From contig NZ_RCIV01000002.1 of NCBI RefSeq assembly GCF_003666605.1, forward strand, positions 248,001-312,000: a stretch of DNA of 64,000 bases, given 5' to 3'. The notes beneath the pieces are model-generated. The model was not told the origin of the DNA, made no database searches, and worked only from the letters and a program-made list of their open reading frames with translations. This DNA comes from Propionibacterium australiense. GTDB taxonomy: Bacteria; Actinomycetota; Actinomycetes; Propionibacteriales; Propionibacteriaceae. The translations under genes and the position numbers were made by a program. This document shows, one piece after another, positions 19,952 to 28,812 of this stretch (position 1 is its first letter; each line of letters starts with the position of its first letter).

Positions 19952-21583
19952 TCAGCCCTCGAGGGCCTCGGAGACCACCTGGCGGGCGCCCTCCTGCAGC
20001 TGGGCGAGGTGCTCGGCGCTGCGGAAGGACTCGGCGTAGATCTTGTACTTGTCCTCGGTGCCCGAGGGACGGGCCGCGAACCAGCCTCCGTCAGTGGTCA
20101 CCTTGACGCCGCCGATGGCGGCCCCGTTGCCGGGGGCCTCGGTGTAGATGTGGGTGATCGGGTCACCGGCCAGCTCGGTGGCCTTCACGTCCGCGGGCGA
20201 GAGGGCCTTGAGGCGGGCCTTCTGCTCGCGGGTGGCGTCGGAGTCGATACGGGCGTAGTGGTAGTCGCCGAACTCGGCGGCCAGCTCCGCGTAACGCTGG
20301 CTCGGGGTCTGGCCGCACCTGGCGGTGATCTCGGCGGCCAGCAGGTCCATGATGAGGCCGTCCTTGTCGGTCGTCCAGGTGGCCCCGCCCAGTTCCAGGA
20401 AGGACGCGCCGGCGGACTCCTCGCCGCCGAAGCCGAGTTCGCCGCTGATGAGACCGGGCACGAACCACTTGAAGCCGACGGGCACCTCGACGAGGGTACG
20501 GCCGAGCTTGGCGGCCACGTTGTCGATCATCGAGCTGGACACGAGGGTCTTTCCGATGGCGGTGTCGGCGGGCCAGCCTGGGCGGTTGCCGTACAGGTAC
20601 TCGATGGCGACGGCCAGGTAGTGGTTGGGGTTCATGAGGCCCGCGTCGGGCGTCACGATGCCGTGCCGGTCGGAGTCGGCGTCGTTGCCGGTGGCGATGT
20701 CGTACTTGTCCTTGTTGCTCACCAGCGAGGCCATGGCGTTCGGGCTGGAGCAGTCCATGCGGATCTTGCCGTCGGTGTCGAGCGTCATGAAGTACCAGGT
20801 CGGGTCGATGACCTTGTTGACGACGGTCATCGAGGGGATGAGGTTCTCCGCGATGTACTCCCAGTACTGCGCGGAGGCCCCGCCGAGCGGATCGGCGCCG
20901 ATCCGCAGGCCGGAGGCCCTGATGGCCTCGATGTCGACGACGTTGACGAGGTCCTGGCAGTAGGCGGTGCGGTAGTCGTGGCGCTCGACCTGGGCGGCGG
21001 CCTGCTCGTAGGGGACGTGCTTGATCGCACCGAGGTCGCCGAGCAGCTCGTTGGCGCGGGCGGCGATCCACCCGGTGGCGTCGGTGTCGGCCGGGCCGCC
21101 GTTCGGCGGGTTGTACTTGAAGCCGCCGTCGCGCGGCGGGTTGTGCGAGGGCGTCACGACGATGCCGTCCGCCAGGTCCGTGCTGCGGCCGCGGTTGTGG
21201 ACGATGACGGCGCGCGACAGGGCAGGAGTCGGCGTGTACTCGTCCTCGCGTTCGGCGATGACGTGCACGCCGGCGGCGACGAGCACCTCGATGGCGGTCT
21301 TCCAGGCCGGCAGGCTCAGGCCGTGGGTGTCCTTCGCGATGAACAGCGGGCCGGTCGTGCCCTGCGAGGCGCGGTACTCGACGATCGCCTGGGTGATCGC
21401 CGCGATGTGGGACTCGTTGAAGGCGCCGTCAAGGCTGGAGCCGCGGTGCCCCGAGGTGCCGAAGACGACCTGCTGGTCGGGATTGGCGGGGTCGGGCTTG
21501 ATGTCGTAGTAGGCGCCGATCACTGCGTCGACGTTGATCAGATCGGAGGGGAGAGCCGGTTTCCCGGCGCGTTCGTGTGCCAT
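19952..21583 (-). CDS. pgm: phosphoglucomutase (alpha-D-glucose-phosphate-specific)
   Basis: Pgm interconverts glucose-1-phosphate and glucose-6-phosphate, linking GlgP output to glycolysis and glucan synthesis to the hexose pool. The protein is about 543 residues, the E. coli Pgm type. It begins MAHERAGKPALPSDLINVDA. The phosphoserine loop is GIVVTPSHNPPRDGG, the metal-binding loop is GNDADSDRHGI, the sugar-binding loop is FGGEESAGASF, and the phosphate-binding loop is ARPSGTEDKYKIYAES. The ATG at 21583 is chosen by homology over an earlier GTG at 21601. It lies near the glycogen block on the opposite strand. Confidence 0.97.
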   Translation of the reverse strand: MAHERAGKPALPSDLINVDAVIGAYYDIKPDPANPDQQVVFGTSGHRGSSLDGAFNESHIAAITQAIVEYRASQGTTGPLFIAKDTHGLSLPAWKTAIEVLVAAGVHVIAEREDEYTPTPALSRAVIVHNRGRSTDLADGIVVTPSHNPPRDGGFKYNPPNGGPADTDATGWIAARANELLGDLGAIKHVPYEQAAAQVERHDYRTAYCQDLVNVVDIEAIRASGLRIGADPLGGASAQYWEYIAENLIPSMTVVNKVIDPTWYFMTLDTDGKIRMDCSSPNAMASLVSNKDKYDIATGNDADSDRHGIVTPDAGLMNPNHYLAVAIEYLYGNRPGWPADTAIGKTLVSSSMIDNVAAKLGRTLVEVPVGFKWFVPGLISGELGFGGEESAGASFLELGGATWTTDKDGLIMDLLAAEITARCGQTPSQRYAELAAEFGDYHYARIDSDATREQKARLKALSPADVKATELAGDPITHIYTEAPGNGAAIGGVKVTTDGGWFAARPSGTEDKYKIYAESFRSAEHLAQLQEGARQVVSEALEG

Positions 21584-21749
21584 GGACCCATCTTCCCCCA
21601 CTCCGGGCCGTTGCGCTCACGTGTTCACCGATCGGTTCGCCGGACCGTCCCCCAGCTGTCCCCGATCCGTCGGCTGAGAACCGGTCATGGGGCGCGCCTG
21701 ACCCGCATCGGCGGGTGGACCGCGACAATGCGGTGGAACAATTGGGGGC

Positions 21750-22721
21750 ATGAGTCAACCGGTCAATCCGAATCAGGCCTCCGGCCCGGCGCAGCGCCGC
21801 CCTGCGCCCGGCACATCCGCCGCCAGCGCGTCGTTCAGCCGCCCTGGCGCCGTCGACCTGTCCCAGATCGCGGCCCAGGCATCCGCCCAGCAGACGCCCC
21901 CGGGCTCCCCGGGCGGTGCCGGCAGCTACACGGTCGAGGTCACCCAGGCCGAGCTGAACTCGGTGCTGCAGCAGTCGATGAACTACCCGGTGGTCATCGC
22001 GCTCCTGTCGGGCGCCGACCCGGGCTGCCAGCAGCTGCGGGCGACGCTGACCAGGATCTCCGACGACGACGCCGGCCGCTGGCTGCTGGCGACCGTCGAC
22101 GTCGACACCCAGCCGGGCATCGCCCAGGCCTTCCAGGTGCAGGCCGTCCCGACCGTCATGGCGGTCATCGGCGGTCAGATCGCCCCCCTCTTCCAGGGCA
22201 CGGCCGACGAGCAGCAGGTGCGCGCCGTCCTCAAGCAGGTGCTCGACATGGCCGTCGCGAATGGCGTGGCGGGCCGCGCCGCCCCGGTCTCGCACCCGGA
22301 CGCCGGCCCCGACCCCAGGTTCGTCAAGGCCGACGAGGCCATGGCCGCCGGGGACTACGCCACGGCGATCGCCGAGTACGACAAGCTGCTCGCCGCGAAC
22401 CCGAAGGACCGCGAGGCCGCGGCCGCCAGGGCCACCGCCGCGATGCTGCTGCGCAGCCCCCAGGGCGGCGGACGGGACGCGATCGCCGCTGCCGACGCCG
22501 ACCCGGCCGACATCGACAAGGCCTTCGCGGCCGCCGACGCCGAGATCATCGCCGGCAATGCCCAGAACGCCTTCAGTCGTCTCATCGGTCTCATCCGCAC
22601 CACTGCCGGTGAGGACCGTGAACGGCTGCGCGTACGGGTTCTCGAACTCTTCGAGACGATGGACCCGGCCGATCCGGTCCTGCTTGCTGCGCGGCGGGAC
22701 CTCGGCTCCGCGCTGTTCTGA
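21750..22721 (+). CDS. CnoX/YbbN-like thioredoxin-TPR co-chaperone
   Basis: The protein is 323 residues. An N-terminal disordered Pro/Ala/Gln stretch (about 1-60) precedes a thioredoxin fold (about 65-165; cis-Pro in VQAVPTVMAVIGG) and then a helical TPR-type tail (about 195-320). The CxxC active site is absent. The equivalent position reads SGADPGCQQL with a single Cys, so it cannot act as a dithiol oxidoreductase. In proteobacteria CnoX (YbbN) is a chlorine-activated holdase working with GroEL and DnaK, and the architecture matches. Rv1324 of M. tuberculosis has the same architecture and neighbourhood. Cytoplasmic; no signal peptide. Confidence 0.85.
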   Translation: MSQPVNPNQASGPAQRRPAPGTSAASASFSRPGAVDLSQIAAQASAQQTPPGSPGGAGSYTVEVTQAELNSVLQQSMNYPVVIALLSGADPGCQQLRATLTRISDDDAGRWLLATVDVDTQPGIAQAFQVQAVPTVMAVIGGQIAPLFQGTADEQQVRAVLKQVLDMAVANGVAGRAAPVSHPDAGPDPRFVKADEAMAAGDYATAIAEYDKLLAANPKDREAAAARATAAMLLRSPQGGGRDAIAAADADPADIDKAFAAADAEIIAGNAQNAFSRLIGLIRTTAGEDRERLRVRVLELFETMDPADPVLLAARRDLGSALF

Positions 22722-22782
22722 CCCGCACCGCGGGCCGGGACGTTCCCCGCTGACCAGAACCAGGTCCTGGGCCCGGTCGGGA

Positions 22783-22800
22783 ACGGCCCGGCCGGGCCGT
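22783..22800 (+). terminator. possible terminator after the CnoX-like gene
   Basis: An 18-bp perfect palindrome (acggcccg/gccgggccgt) lies 62 bases after the stop, in the 177-bp gap before the epimerase gene. It has no T-tract. Confidence 0.35.
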
Positions 22801-22898
22801 CCGGGTCTGCCGGAGGCCGACTGCCGGTCGTGCCGGGAACCGCATCCCAGTCCTGCCCCGGCGCTGCCCGGACGGTTCTGCTGTGCGATGATGCCCCC

Positions 22899-23348
22899 AT
22901 GGAAAACGAAGATCTCTTCACCTGTATTGACCACGTCGCCTACGCCTGCCCCGATGCCGACGAGGCCGCCAAGTTCTACATCGAGACCTTCGGCTGGCAC
23001 GAGATCCATCGTGAGGAGAACCCCGAGCAGGGCATTCTCGAGATCATGATGGCCCCTGCCGCCGAGCTGACCCCGGACATGACCCAGGTCCAGATGATCA
23101 GCCCCATCAGCGAGACCTCCACCACCGCCAAGTGGCTCGAGCAGCACAACGGCCGTGCGGGCCTGCATCACATGGCATGGCGCGTCGACGACATCGACGC
23201 CGTGAGCGCCACCCTGCGTGAGCGCGGCGTCCGCCTGCTCTACGACGAGCCGAAGATCGGTACCGGCGGCAACCGCATCAACTTCATGCACCCGAAGTCG
23301 GGCCGCGGCGTGCTCATCGAGCTCACCCAGTACCCGAAGAACGCCTGA
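22899..23348 (+). CDS. mce: methylmalonyl-CoA epimerase
   Basis: The enzyme interconverts (2S)- and (2R)-methylmalonyl-CoA between propionyl-CoA/transcarboxylase and the B12-dependent mutase, the core of propionate fermentation. The protein is 149 residues. Vicinal-oxygen-chelate metal ligands are visible: His in CIDHVAYACPDADEA, His in GRAGLHHMAWRVDDI and Glu in VLIELTQYPKNA. From memory the sequence is very close to the P. shermanii epimerase (148 residues), which is the main basis for the family assignment. The ATG at 22899 is taken by homology; the frame continues upstream. I see no Shine-Dalgarno. The mutase genes are not in the window. Confidence 0.97.
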   Translation: MENEDLFTCIDHVAYACPDADEAAKFYIETFGWHEIHREENPEQGILEIMMAPAAELTPDMTQVQMISPISETSTTAKWLEQHNGRAGLHHMAWRVDDIDAVSATLRERGVRLLYDEPKIGTGGNRINFMHPKSGRGVLIELTQYPKNA

Positions 23349-23658
23349 GTCCCCCGGTCCGGGCCGGCACCGGCCCGGCCAGCAGACCCGTTGTGGCGCG
23401 TCCGATCCGGGACGCGCCACAACCGTGTCATCCCGCCGGCCCCCGCCGTGACACGTCGGTCCCGTCACGCCGGGCATCCGTCGCGGCGCACGAAATGGGA
23501 TGGCCATCCCGGGTCCGGTCCGTCCCCGCGATGGCGCGGGGGTCCGGTCCCTGATCCCTGGACCCCGCCAGGACCCTCGTGGCCGGCAGGGCGCCGTCGG
23601 GTTCGTGGGCCGCACCGGTTCTGCGAGAACACCGCCGGGACACGAGGACCGTGGGCGG
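23349..23658. other. 310-bp intergenic region after mce
   Basis: The region separates convergent mce and an unknown minus-strand gene. It holds the mce terminator (23390-23423), a 14-bp perfect palindrome at 23497-23510 (gggatggccatccc) and a 7-bp stem at 23524-23541 (ccccgcg, loop atgg, cgcgggg). The last of these could terminate the minus-strand gene. I see no coding signal. Confidence 0.5.
23390..23423 (+). terminator. terminator after mce
   Basis: A 14-bp perfect inverted repeat (23390-23403 and 23410-23423) with a six-base loop lies 41 bases past the mce stop. Confidence 0.75.
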
Positions 23659-24078
23659 TCACGTGAAGTAGTCCGGGTACTCCTCGAAGGGGTCGTGTTC
23701 GCCGTGATCGACCCAGCCGCTCGCGATCTGTCCCGCGGTGATGCCGGGGAACAGGACCGTGTGGCCGTTGAAGCCCTCGTCGACGTACCACAGGACCAGG
23801 CCGGGGTCCGGGTGCAGCGACCTCACCCAGGCCGCCACCTCTGCGCTCTGATCCGGGATGCCGTCCACCGAGATCATGTCGTTCGGGAAGTGGGTCACCG
23901 TGAAGGATGGAGCGCCGGCCGGGTTCACATCGACCTCTGCGTCGCTGATCTCTGCTGCGGGATCGTTCTCGAACGTGCGACAGCCCGGCCACTTCCGCCG
24001 GGCCTGGCGCAGGAAGGCATCCGCGTCGAGCATGTGCTGGTCCGGGACGACCGTGATCACCATGAAACTGACGCCCAT
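23659..24078 (-). CDS. hypothetical protein
   Basis: This is a 139-residue soluble protein, acidic and rich in aromatic residues toward the C-terminus (WYVDEGFNGHTVLFP, then GEHDPFEEYPDYFT). I do not recognise the family. It has no signal peptide, membrane helix or obvious catalytic motif. The ATG at 24078 has an AGGAG Shine-Dalgarno seven bases upstream, so that start is well supported over an upstream in-frame ATG. It is flanked by mce (convergent) and the DUF2339-like pseudogene (divergent), and neither suggests a role. Confidence 0.7.
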   Translation of the reverse strand: MGVSFMVITVVPDQHMLDADAFLRQARRKWPGCRTFENDPAAEISDAEVDVNPAGAPSFTVTHFPNDMISVDGIPDQSAEVAAWVRSLHPDPGLVLWYVDEGFNGHTVLFPGITAGQIASGWVDHGEHDPFEEYPDYFT

Positions 24079-24198
24079 GTCTGGGCTCCTCTCGTCTTGG
24101 CGCATGCTACCGATGCGCAGCACGCATCTTCCCTCCACCCGGCATGATCCGTAGCATGATCCGAGATCACTGACCGGCCGGCGGAAGGAAGAATCCTC

Positions 24199-25562
24199 AT
24201 GGAGGAGCAGGCGAATGATCCGGGCGCGCAGCCCCGTCGGCCGACGTCCTCAGCGCCCTTGGCAGGATCGACGCCCGGCACCCCGGCGCAGGGCTCTCGG
24301 CTTCGCGGCCATCTGCCGCCGCCCCCGGCCTCACCGGCCCCGGTCCGGCTCACCCAGAGCGCGGAGAACCAGGTGGGCAAGTATCTTCTCTCGGGTGCCG
24401 CGGCCCTGCTCGTCCTGCTGTCAGGCGCCACCCTCGTCGCGATGTGGTGGGACACGATCCCGGACCTCGTCAAGGTCTCCGCGGTCTTCGTCATCGGCGT
24501 GCTCCTCACCGCCCTGGGGACGTGGCTGGCCCTGCGGCACCGCGGCAATGCCCTCCACGCCGCGACCGTGACGGGGATCGGCGGCGGGCTCGGATTCGTC
24601 GGGCTCATGGGCGCCGCCCTGCTCCATCTCGTCCCGTCGGTCGCCTCCTTCGTGGCACTCAGCGCGTGGACCCTGGTCATGCTCGGCCTCGCCGCCCGCA
24701 CCAGGCTGGTCTTCACCATCATCGTCGCCGCGCTCGGCGGGGTGGCGACGACGCTCCTCGCGGCCGGGCAGGTCGCCGAGAACCCCACCGAGGCCCTCCT
24801 CGCCCTGCTCCTCATGGTCGCCTACGCCGCCTCGACCTGCCTGACCTCGGCGGTAGTGGTCCGCTTCGTACCCCGCGATCGCGTCCCCCTGCACCTCATC
24901 GCGCCCCTGGTGCTCATCGTCGCCACCGCCGCACTCGTGCCCATCGAGGCGTCCTAATTGGATCTCGGCGCCGGGGACGGTCGCCGGTCTCGGACTGCTC
25001 GTCGCCCTCCTCGCCGGGCTCCCGGTGCTTCTGAGCGGAGGCCAGTCTGGGGTGTGGACCTTCGGCGTCCTCGTACTCGTCATGGGCGTGCTGCTGCAGG
25101 ACCGGTGGGATCTCGCCGTCGTCATCCTCGTGGCGGCACTGGCCGCCGTCGGACTCGCGCTCGTCACCGACCGCCGGCTCAGGGGCAACACCGCTGTGCG
25201 CGCGACCACCGTCATCGTCGCCGTCCTGCTCGTGTGGCGGGTTCCCGCCGCCATCGCATCGCTCGCGGACGGGCTCGGCCTGTCGACGCAACAGGCCATG
25301 ACCCTGAACTGGACGCTCAGCCCGCTGGTGCTCGTGCTCCTCACGGCGTTCGGTCTGGGCTCGGGGCTGCACCGGCCCGCAGCCCTCCTCACCGGCCGGG
25401 CCGTCGGGGACGCCGCCCTCCGACGCCATACCCACCACACCGCCCTTCGGCTCCGCACCCGCCACGCCGCTCTTCGACCCACGGCCTCCTGCTGCCCGGG
25501 ACGGCGGTGGCCGGCCACCGGATGCCCCGCCACCCGTGAACGGGCCCGCAGGCCCGCCCTGA
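24199..25562 (+). pseudogene. DUF2339-like polytopic membrane protein, frameshifted
   Basis: The first segment (24199-24957, 252 residues) has a Pro-rich N-terminus and then about six hydrophobic helices (for example VGKYLLSGAAALLVLLSG). It ends abruptly at TAA 24955-24957 in the middle of a helical region. The next frame continues at once with NWISAPGTVAGLGLLVALL and more membrane helices to about 25370, so one base has been gained (or two lost) around 24950-24957. A second shift probably occurs near 25370. From there the third frame gives a Pro-rich tail (PPSDAIPTTPPFGSAPATP) that ends at TGA 25560-25562 and mirrors the Pro-rich N-terminus. DUF2339 proteins are usually longer and of unknown function. 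A Shine-Dalgarno (AAGGAAG) precedes the ATG. Sequencing error is possible. Confidence 0.65.
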
Positions 25563-25705
25563 GGTTTCCGGGACGGATTCCGGGGCTCGTCGCGCCGATG
25601 AGGGCGCCCGCCCGTGGTGCAGTCCGCCCCGGGCCGCTCCCCCGTTGTGGACCGGCCCCGCCCCGCGTACCCGCCCCGAGTGCTCCGGTGCGGCACGATA
25701 GGAGC

Positions 25706-26293
25706 ATGAGAATCCGTCGTGCCCTGGCCGATCTCGGCTGGCGTCTGTCCCCCTATCGACTCGTCGGACGTGCGTTGCCGTCCGAGCCAGGTATCTTCCT
25801 GGGGGCGCCGCACACCAGCAACTGGGATTTCATCGCCTTCCTCGGCGTCGCCTGGCACTACGAGATGCCGATGAAGGTGCTCATCAAGAACTCCTGGGTG
25901 AACAGTCCGGCGGGGCCCCTCATCAAAGCGATGGGCGGTGTCGGCGTGGACCGTTCCAGGCCTTCGGGACTGGTCGAGGACCTCGTTCGCAGGGCGGCGC
26001 AGGGTGAGCACTTCCAGCTCGTCATCGCACCGAAGGGGACCCGCTCGCCACGCCCCTACTGGAAGTCGGGTTTCCACCGCATCGCGCTCGGCTCGGGGCT
26101 GCCCGTCACCCTGGCCGGCATCGACCACGACCGCAGGGAGGTCGAGATCGGCCCCACGCTGATGATGAGCACCGACACGAGGGCCGACATGGCGAAGATC
26201 CGGGACTTCTACTCCCGCTTCGGCGGCGTCGTCCCGTCCAGGCGTTCCGAGCCTCGCCTGCGCGAGGAGGACGCCGGACAGCCGGTCCGCTGA
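25706..26293 (+). CDS. 1-acyl-glycerol-3-phosphate acyltransferase-like protein
   Basis: This 195-residue member of the PlsC/lysophospholipid acyltransferase superfamily has the catalytic H-x4-D motif in GAPHTSNWDFIAFLG (about residue 35) and the glycerophosphate-binding block in VIAPKGTRSPRPYWKSGF (about 125-142). It probably acylates a lysophospholipid or another lipid at the membrane face. It is short compared with PlsC and lacks an obvious N-terminal transmembrane helix. The ATG at 25706 is preceded by AGGAG only one base away, so initiation may instead be leaderless or use a nearby upstream promoter. The same reading frame is open upstream into the frameshifted DUF2339-like gene. Confidence 0.85.
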   Translation: MRIRRALADLGWRLSPYRLVGRALPSEPGIFLGAPHTSNWDFIAFLGVAWHYEMPMKVLIKNSWVNSPAGPLIKAMGGVGVDRSRPSGLVEDLVRRAAQGEHFQLVIAPKGTRSPRPYWKSGFHRIALGSGLPVTLAGIDHDRREVEIGPTLMMSTDTRADMAKIRDFYSRFGGVVPSRRSEPRLREEDAGQPVR

Positions 26294-26364
26294 GCCCCCA
26301 CCCGCCACCCGGCGGTCCCACACCCCGACGGCGGGTCACCCCGGCCGGTGAGCCGGTCCGTTGA

Positions 26365-26370
26365 TAACCT
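26365..26370 (+). promoter_or_regulatory. predicted -10 of the coiled-coil gene
   Basis: TAACCT lies 32 bases before the AUG at 26397. The AGGAG Shine-Dalgarno lies between them, so a short leader is expected. Confidence 0.4.
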
Positions 26371-26396
26371 GCACGTGAACGTCCTCAGGAGCCTTG

Positions 26397-27971
26397 ATGA
26401 GCGATTACACCGATGCCAACGCCGACGAGTTCAGCGAAGAGACCGGTCTCAACCTTTTCGACGACAGGGCCAGTGCGGCCGGTAGTTTCCCCCACGCCAT
26501 GATGGGCTACGACCGCAGCACGGTCGACAACTACGTGCGGGACATCGAGCACCGCCTGGCCGCTGCCCGTCAGCTCAATCGCGACCGCCTGCGCGACCTC
26601 GAGATGCTCAAGGCCCAGCAGGGCTCCACTGATTTCACCAGGCTCGGCTCACACGCCACGGCGCTGCTGCGCGCCGCGGAGGCCCAGTCGGACGATCTCG
26701 TCTCGAAGGCCGGTATCGAGGCCGAACGGATCAAGGAGGAGGGCCGCCGCGTCGCGGCCGGTCTGCGCGCGAACGCCCAGACCGAGGCCGACGACATCCG
26801 CGTCTCGGGCATGACGAACCTGCGGGCCATGCGCGAGGAACTCCAGCGTCAGAGCCAGTCGATCCTGGACGAGGCCAGGGCCCAGGCCAACAATCTCGTC
26901 GAGACCGCACAGCGTCACGCGCAGACGGTCACCGAGGAGGCCGAGCACAACGCCGCCATGACACGTCGGGCCGCCGAGGGTGAGGCGGAGGCCTCACGCA
27001 ACCAGATCGCCAAGCAGGCCGCCGACGCCGCCACCGCCTCCCGCAACGAGGCCGACCAGATCACCGGTGCCGCCCGTGCCCAGGCGGAGCAGATCCTGAC
27101 GAACGCCCGCGCCGAGGCCGAGGAACTCAAGGCCGGCGCCACTGCACAGGCCAATGACCTGCTGGCCGAGGCACGCACGGAGGCCACCGATGTACGGACC
27201 AAGGCCGAGCAGGAAGCGGCGGATCTGCTGAGGGCCGCCCGCGCCGAGGCCTCCGAGACCACGACGAAGGCCAACCAGCTGGCCTCCGACACCGCCGGCG
27301 CCGCTCAGGCCCAGGCCGAGAAGATCCTGGCAGAGGCCCGCGACGCGGCCGACGGCATCCGCGCCGAGGCGAACGAGCAGGCCAGGGCGCGTCAGGACGA
27401 GGCCACCGCTCAGGCCGAGACGATGCGCGCCGAGATGGCCGAGCTCTACGCCGCCGCGACGAAGGCCTCCGAGGAGTCCACGCGCCTGACCCAGGCACAG
27501 GCCGCCGAGGCACGCAAGGTCACCGACGAGGCCCTTGAGAACGCCGAGCAGATCAAGACCGAGGCCGCGAACATGGCCGAGGCCACCATCGCCGCGGCCA
27601 ACCGGCAGTCGGCCATGATGAAGGATCGCCTCGAGGAGCAGTACGCCTGGCGCAAGGAGCAGCTCGAGCGTGAGGTCAACGCCCTGCAGCTGCGCAAGGA
27701 CGCCCTCGTCGCCCAGCTCGCCAACATCCGCGAGCTCGGCGAGGAAGCAGCCGAGGACTTCACCACCGCGGACGCGGCCGAGCCCGCCGCCGATGTGAGG
27801 CTGCCGCAGGACGAAGGGGCCGAGGACACCCATGAGGTCCCGGTCACCGACGATCAGGAATGGCTCAAGGAGGCCCCTGCCGAGCAGGCCCAGGCGGGCG
27901 CCGATGAGCCGACCGCCCTCATCGACACCGAACGGCTCAAGAAGGGCGCCCAGCAGGTGAAGAGGCGCTGA
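26397..27971 (+). CDS. Scy/DivIVA-like long coiled-coil cytoskeletal protein
   Basis: The protein is 524 residues. An N-terminal DivIVA-like segment (MMGYDRSTVDNYVRDIEHRL, about residues 35-55) is followed by about 370 residues of continuous coiled coil made of repeated Ala/Glu/Gln-rich blocks (for example ARAQAEQILTNARAEAEELK). The hydrophobic spacing looks closer to 11-residue (hendecad) periodicity than to heptads. The C-terminal 80 or so residues are acidic and disordered. The layout matches Streptomyces Scy and FilP-type proteins, which organise polar growth with DivIVA. Inference: a polarity or cell-shape scaffold at the membrane. The ATG has an AGGAG Shine-Dalgarno. A TTG one codon earlier is an unlikely start. 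Confidence 0.8.
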   Translation: MSDYTDANADEFSEETGLNLFDDRASAAGSFPHAMMGYDRSTVDNYVRDIEHRLAAARQLNRDRLRDLEMLKAQQGSTDFTRLGSHATALLRAAEAQSDDLVSKAGIEAERIKEEGRRVAAGLRANAQTEADDIRVSGMTNLRAMREELQRQSQSILDEARAQANNLVETAQRHAQTVTEEAEHNAAMTRRAAEGEAEASRNQIAKQAADAATASRNEADQITGAARAQAEQILTNARAEAEELKAGATAQANDLLAEARTEATDVRTKAEQEAADLLRAARAEASETTTKANQLASDTAGAAQAQAEKILAEARDAADGIRAEANEQARARQDEATAQAETMRAEMAELYAAATKASEESTRLTQAQAAEARKVTDEALENAEQIKTEAANMAEATIAAANRQSAMMKDRLEEQYAWRKEQLEREVNALQLRKDALVAQLANIRELGEEAAEDFTTADAAEPAADVRLPQDEGAEDTHEVPVTDDQEWLKEAPAEQAQAGADEPTALIDTERLKKGAQQVKRR

Positions 27972-27977
27972 GGACTC

Positions 27978-27996
27978 GCGGGGTGTCAGGCCCCGC
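27978..27996 (+). terminator. possible weak terminator after the coiled-coil gene
   Basis: A 6-bp GC stem (gcgggg and ccccgc) with a seven-base loop begins seven bases after the stop, in the 48-bp gap before the convergent nucS. Confidence 0.35.
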
Positions 27997-28019
27997 CGGC
28001 GGCTCGCGTCGGACGGGGT

Positions 28020-28730
28020 TCAGAACAGCCTCTCCGCCGAGTTGTCGATGCCGCGCAGCGCGTCGTAGTCGACCGTCAGGCAGGTGATGCCGCGGTCGGC
28101 GGCCAGCACACGGGCCTGCGGCTTGATCTCCTGGGCCGCGAAGACCCCGGTGACCGGCGCGATGAGCGGATCACGGTTCATCAGTTCGAGGTAGCGGGTG
28201 AGCTGTTCGACGCCGTCGATCTCCCCGCGGCGCTTGACCTCGACCGCCACGTAGGCGCCCTGCGCGTCGTGCAGCATGAGGTCGACCGGGCCGATCGCCG
28301 TCGGGTACTCACGCCGGACCAGGGTGTAGCCCTCGCCGAAGGTGCTGGGGTTCTCGGCCAGCAGTGCCTGCAGATGGGCCTCGACACCGTCCTTGCGCAG
28401 GCCTGGTTCGGCGCCCAGCTCGTACTCGTTGTCGTCGATGATCTCGGCTATGGCGATCTGCAGGGTGTCCTCGCCGGCGCCCCTGACCGTCCACACCTGC
28501 TGGATCTGCTCGTCCAGGTCCGATGTCGTCGCGGCCAGGTCCTCGGGGGCCTCCTGCACCGTGAGCGTGCACGGCGGGGTCATCCAGTTGAGCGGCTTGT
28601 AGGCGCGGTCGTCCGCGTGCACGGACACCGCGCCGTCGGCCTTGATCATGATGAGCCTGGTGGACATCGGCAGATGGGCCGTGAGCTTGCCGCCGTAGTC
28701 GACCTGGCATCGGGCAATCACCAAACGCAC
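28020..28730 (-). CDS. nucS: endonuclease NucS (non-canonical mismatch repair)
   Basis: NucS (EndoMS) cuts both strands at mismatches and replaces MutS/MutL mismatch repair in most actinobacteria. The protein is 236 residues. The N-terminal DNA-binding domain carries [20 protein letters not shown]. The C-terminal RecB-like nuclease domain has catalytic residues in [10 protein letters not shown] and [20 protein letters not shown]. The C-terminus [10 protein letters not shown] fits the beta-clamp-binding tail of the family. The GTG at 28730 follows TAGTTT by six bases with no Shine-Dalgarno, so the mRNA is probably leaderless. It is divergent from the small Zn-protein/hydrolase pair. Confidence 0.96.
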   Translation of the reverse strand: MRLVIARCQVDYGGKLTAHLPMSTRLIMIKADGAVSVHADDRAYKPLNWMTPPCTLTVQEAPEDLAATTSDLDEQIQQVWTVRGAGEDTLQIAIAEIIDDNEYELGAEPGLRKDGVEAHLQALLAENPSTFGEGYTLVRREYPTAIGPVDLMLHDAQGAYVAVEVKRRGEIDGVEQLTRYLELMNRDPLIAPVTGVFAAQEIKPQARVLAADRGITCLTVDYDALRGIDNSAERLF

Positions 28731-28736
28731 CCCGCC

Positions 28737-28742
28737 AAACTA
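28737..28742 (-). promoter_or_regulatory. predicted -10 of nucS (leaderless)
   Basis: The minus strand reads TAGTTT, then ggcggg, then the GTG of nucS. Confidence 0.6.
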
Positions 28743-28800
28743 CCAGTGCCCCGCCCCGGTGGCGGGGCACCACCGGCACGGTGCCTCGGGCACGACGGGT

Positions 28801-28806
28801 TAATCT
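28801..28806 (+). promoter_or_regulatory. predicted -10 of the small zinc protein gene (leaderless)
   Basis: TAATCT is followed by six bases (tgagga) and the GTG at 28813. The GAGGA in the spacer is too close to the start to act as a normal Shine-Dalgarno. Confidence 0.6.
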
Positions 28807-28812
28807 TGAGGA

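Noticed and set aside
24421-26323. Minus-strand frames of 428 and 469 codons across the frameshifted region
   Set aside because: They have shadow-type composition, and the membrane-helix pattern and acyltransferase motifs are on the plus strand.
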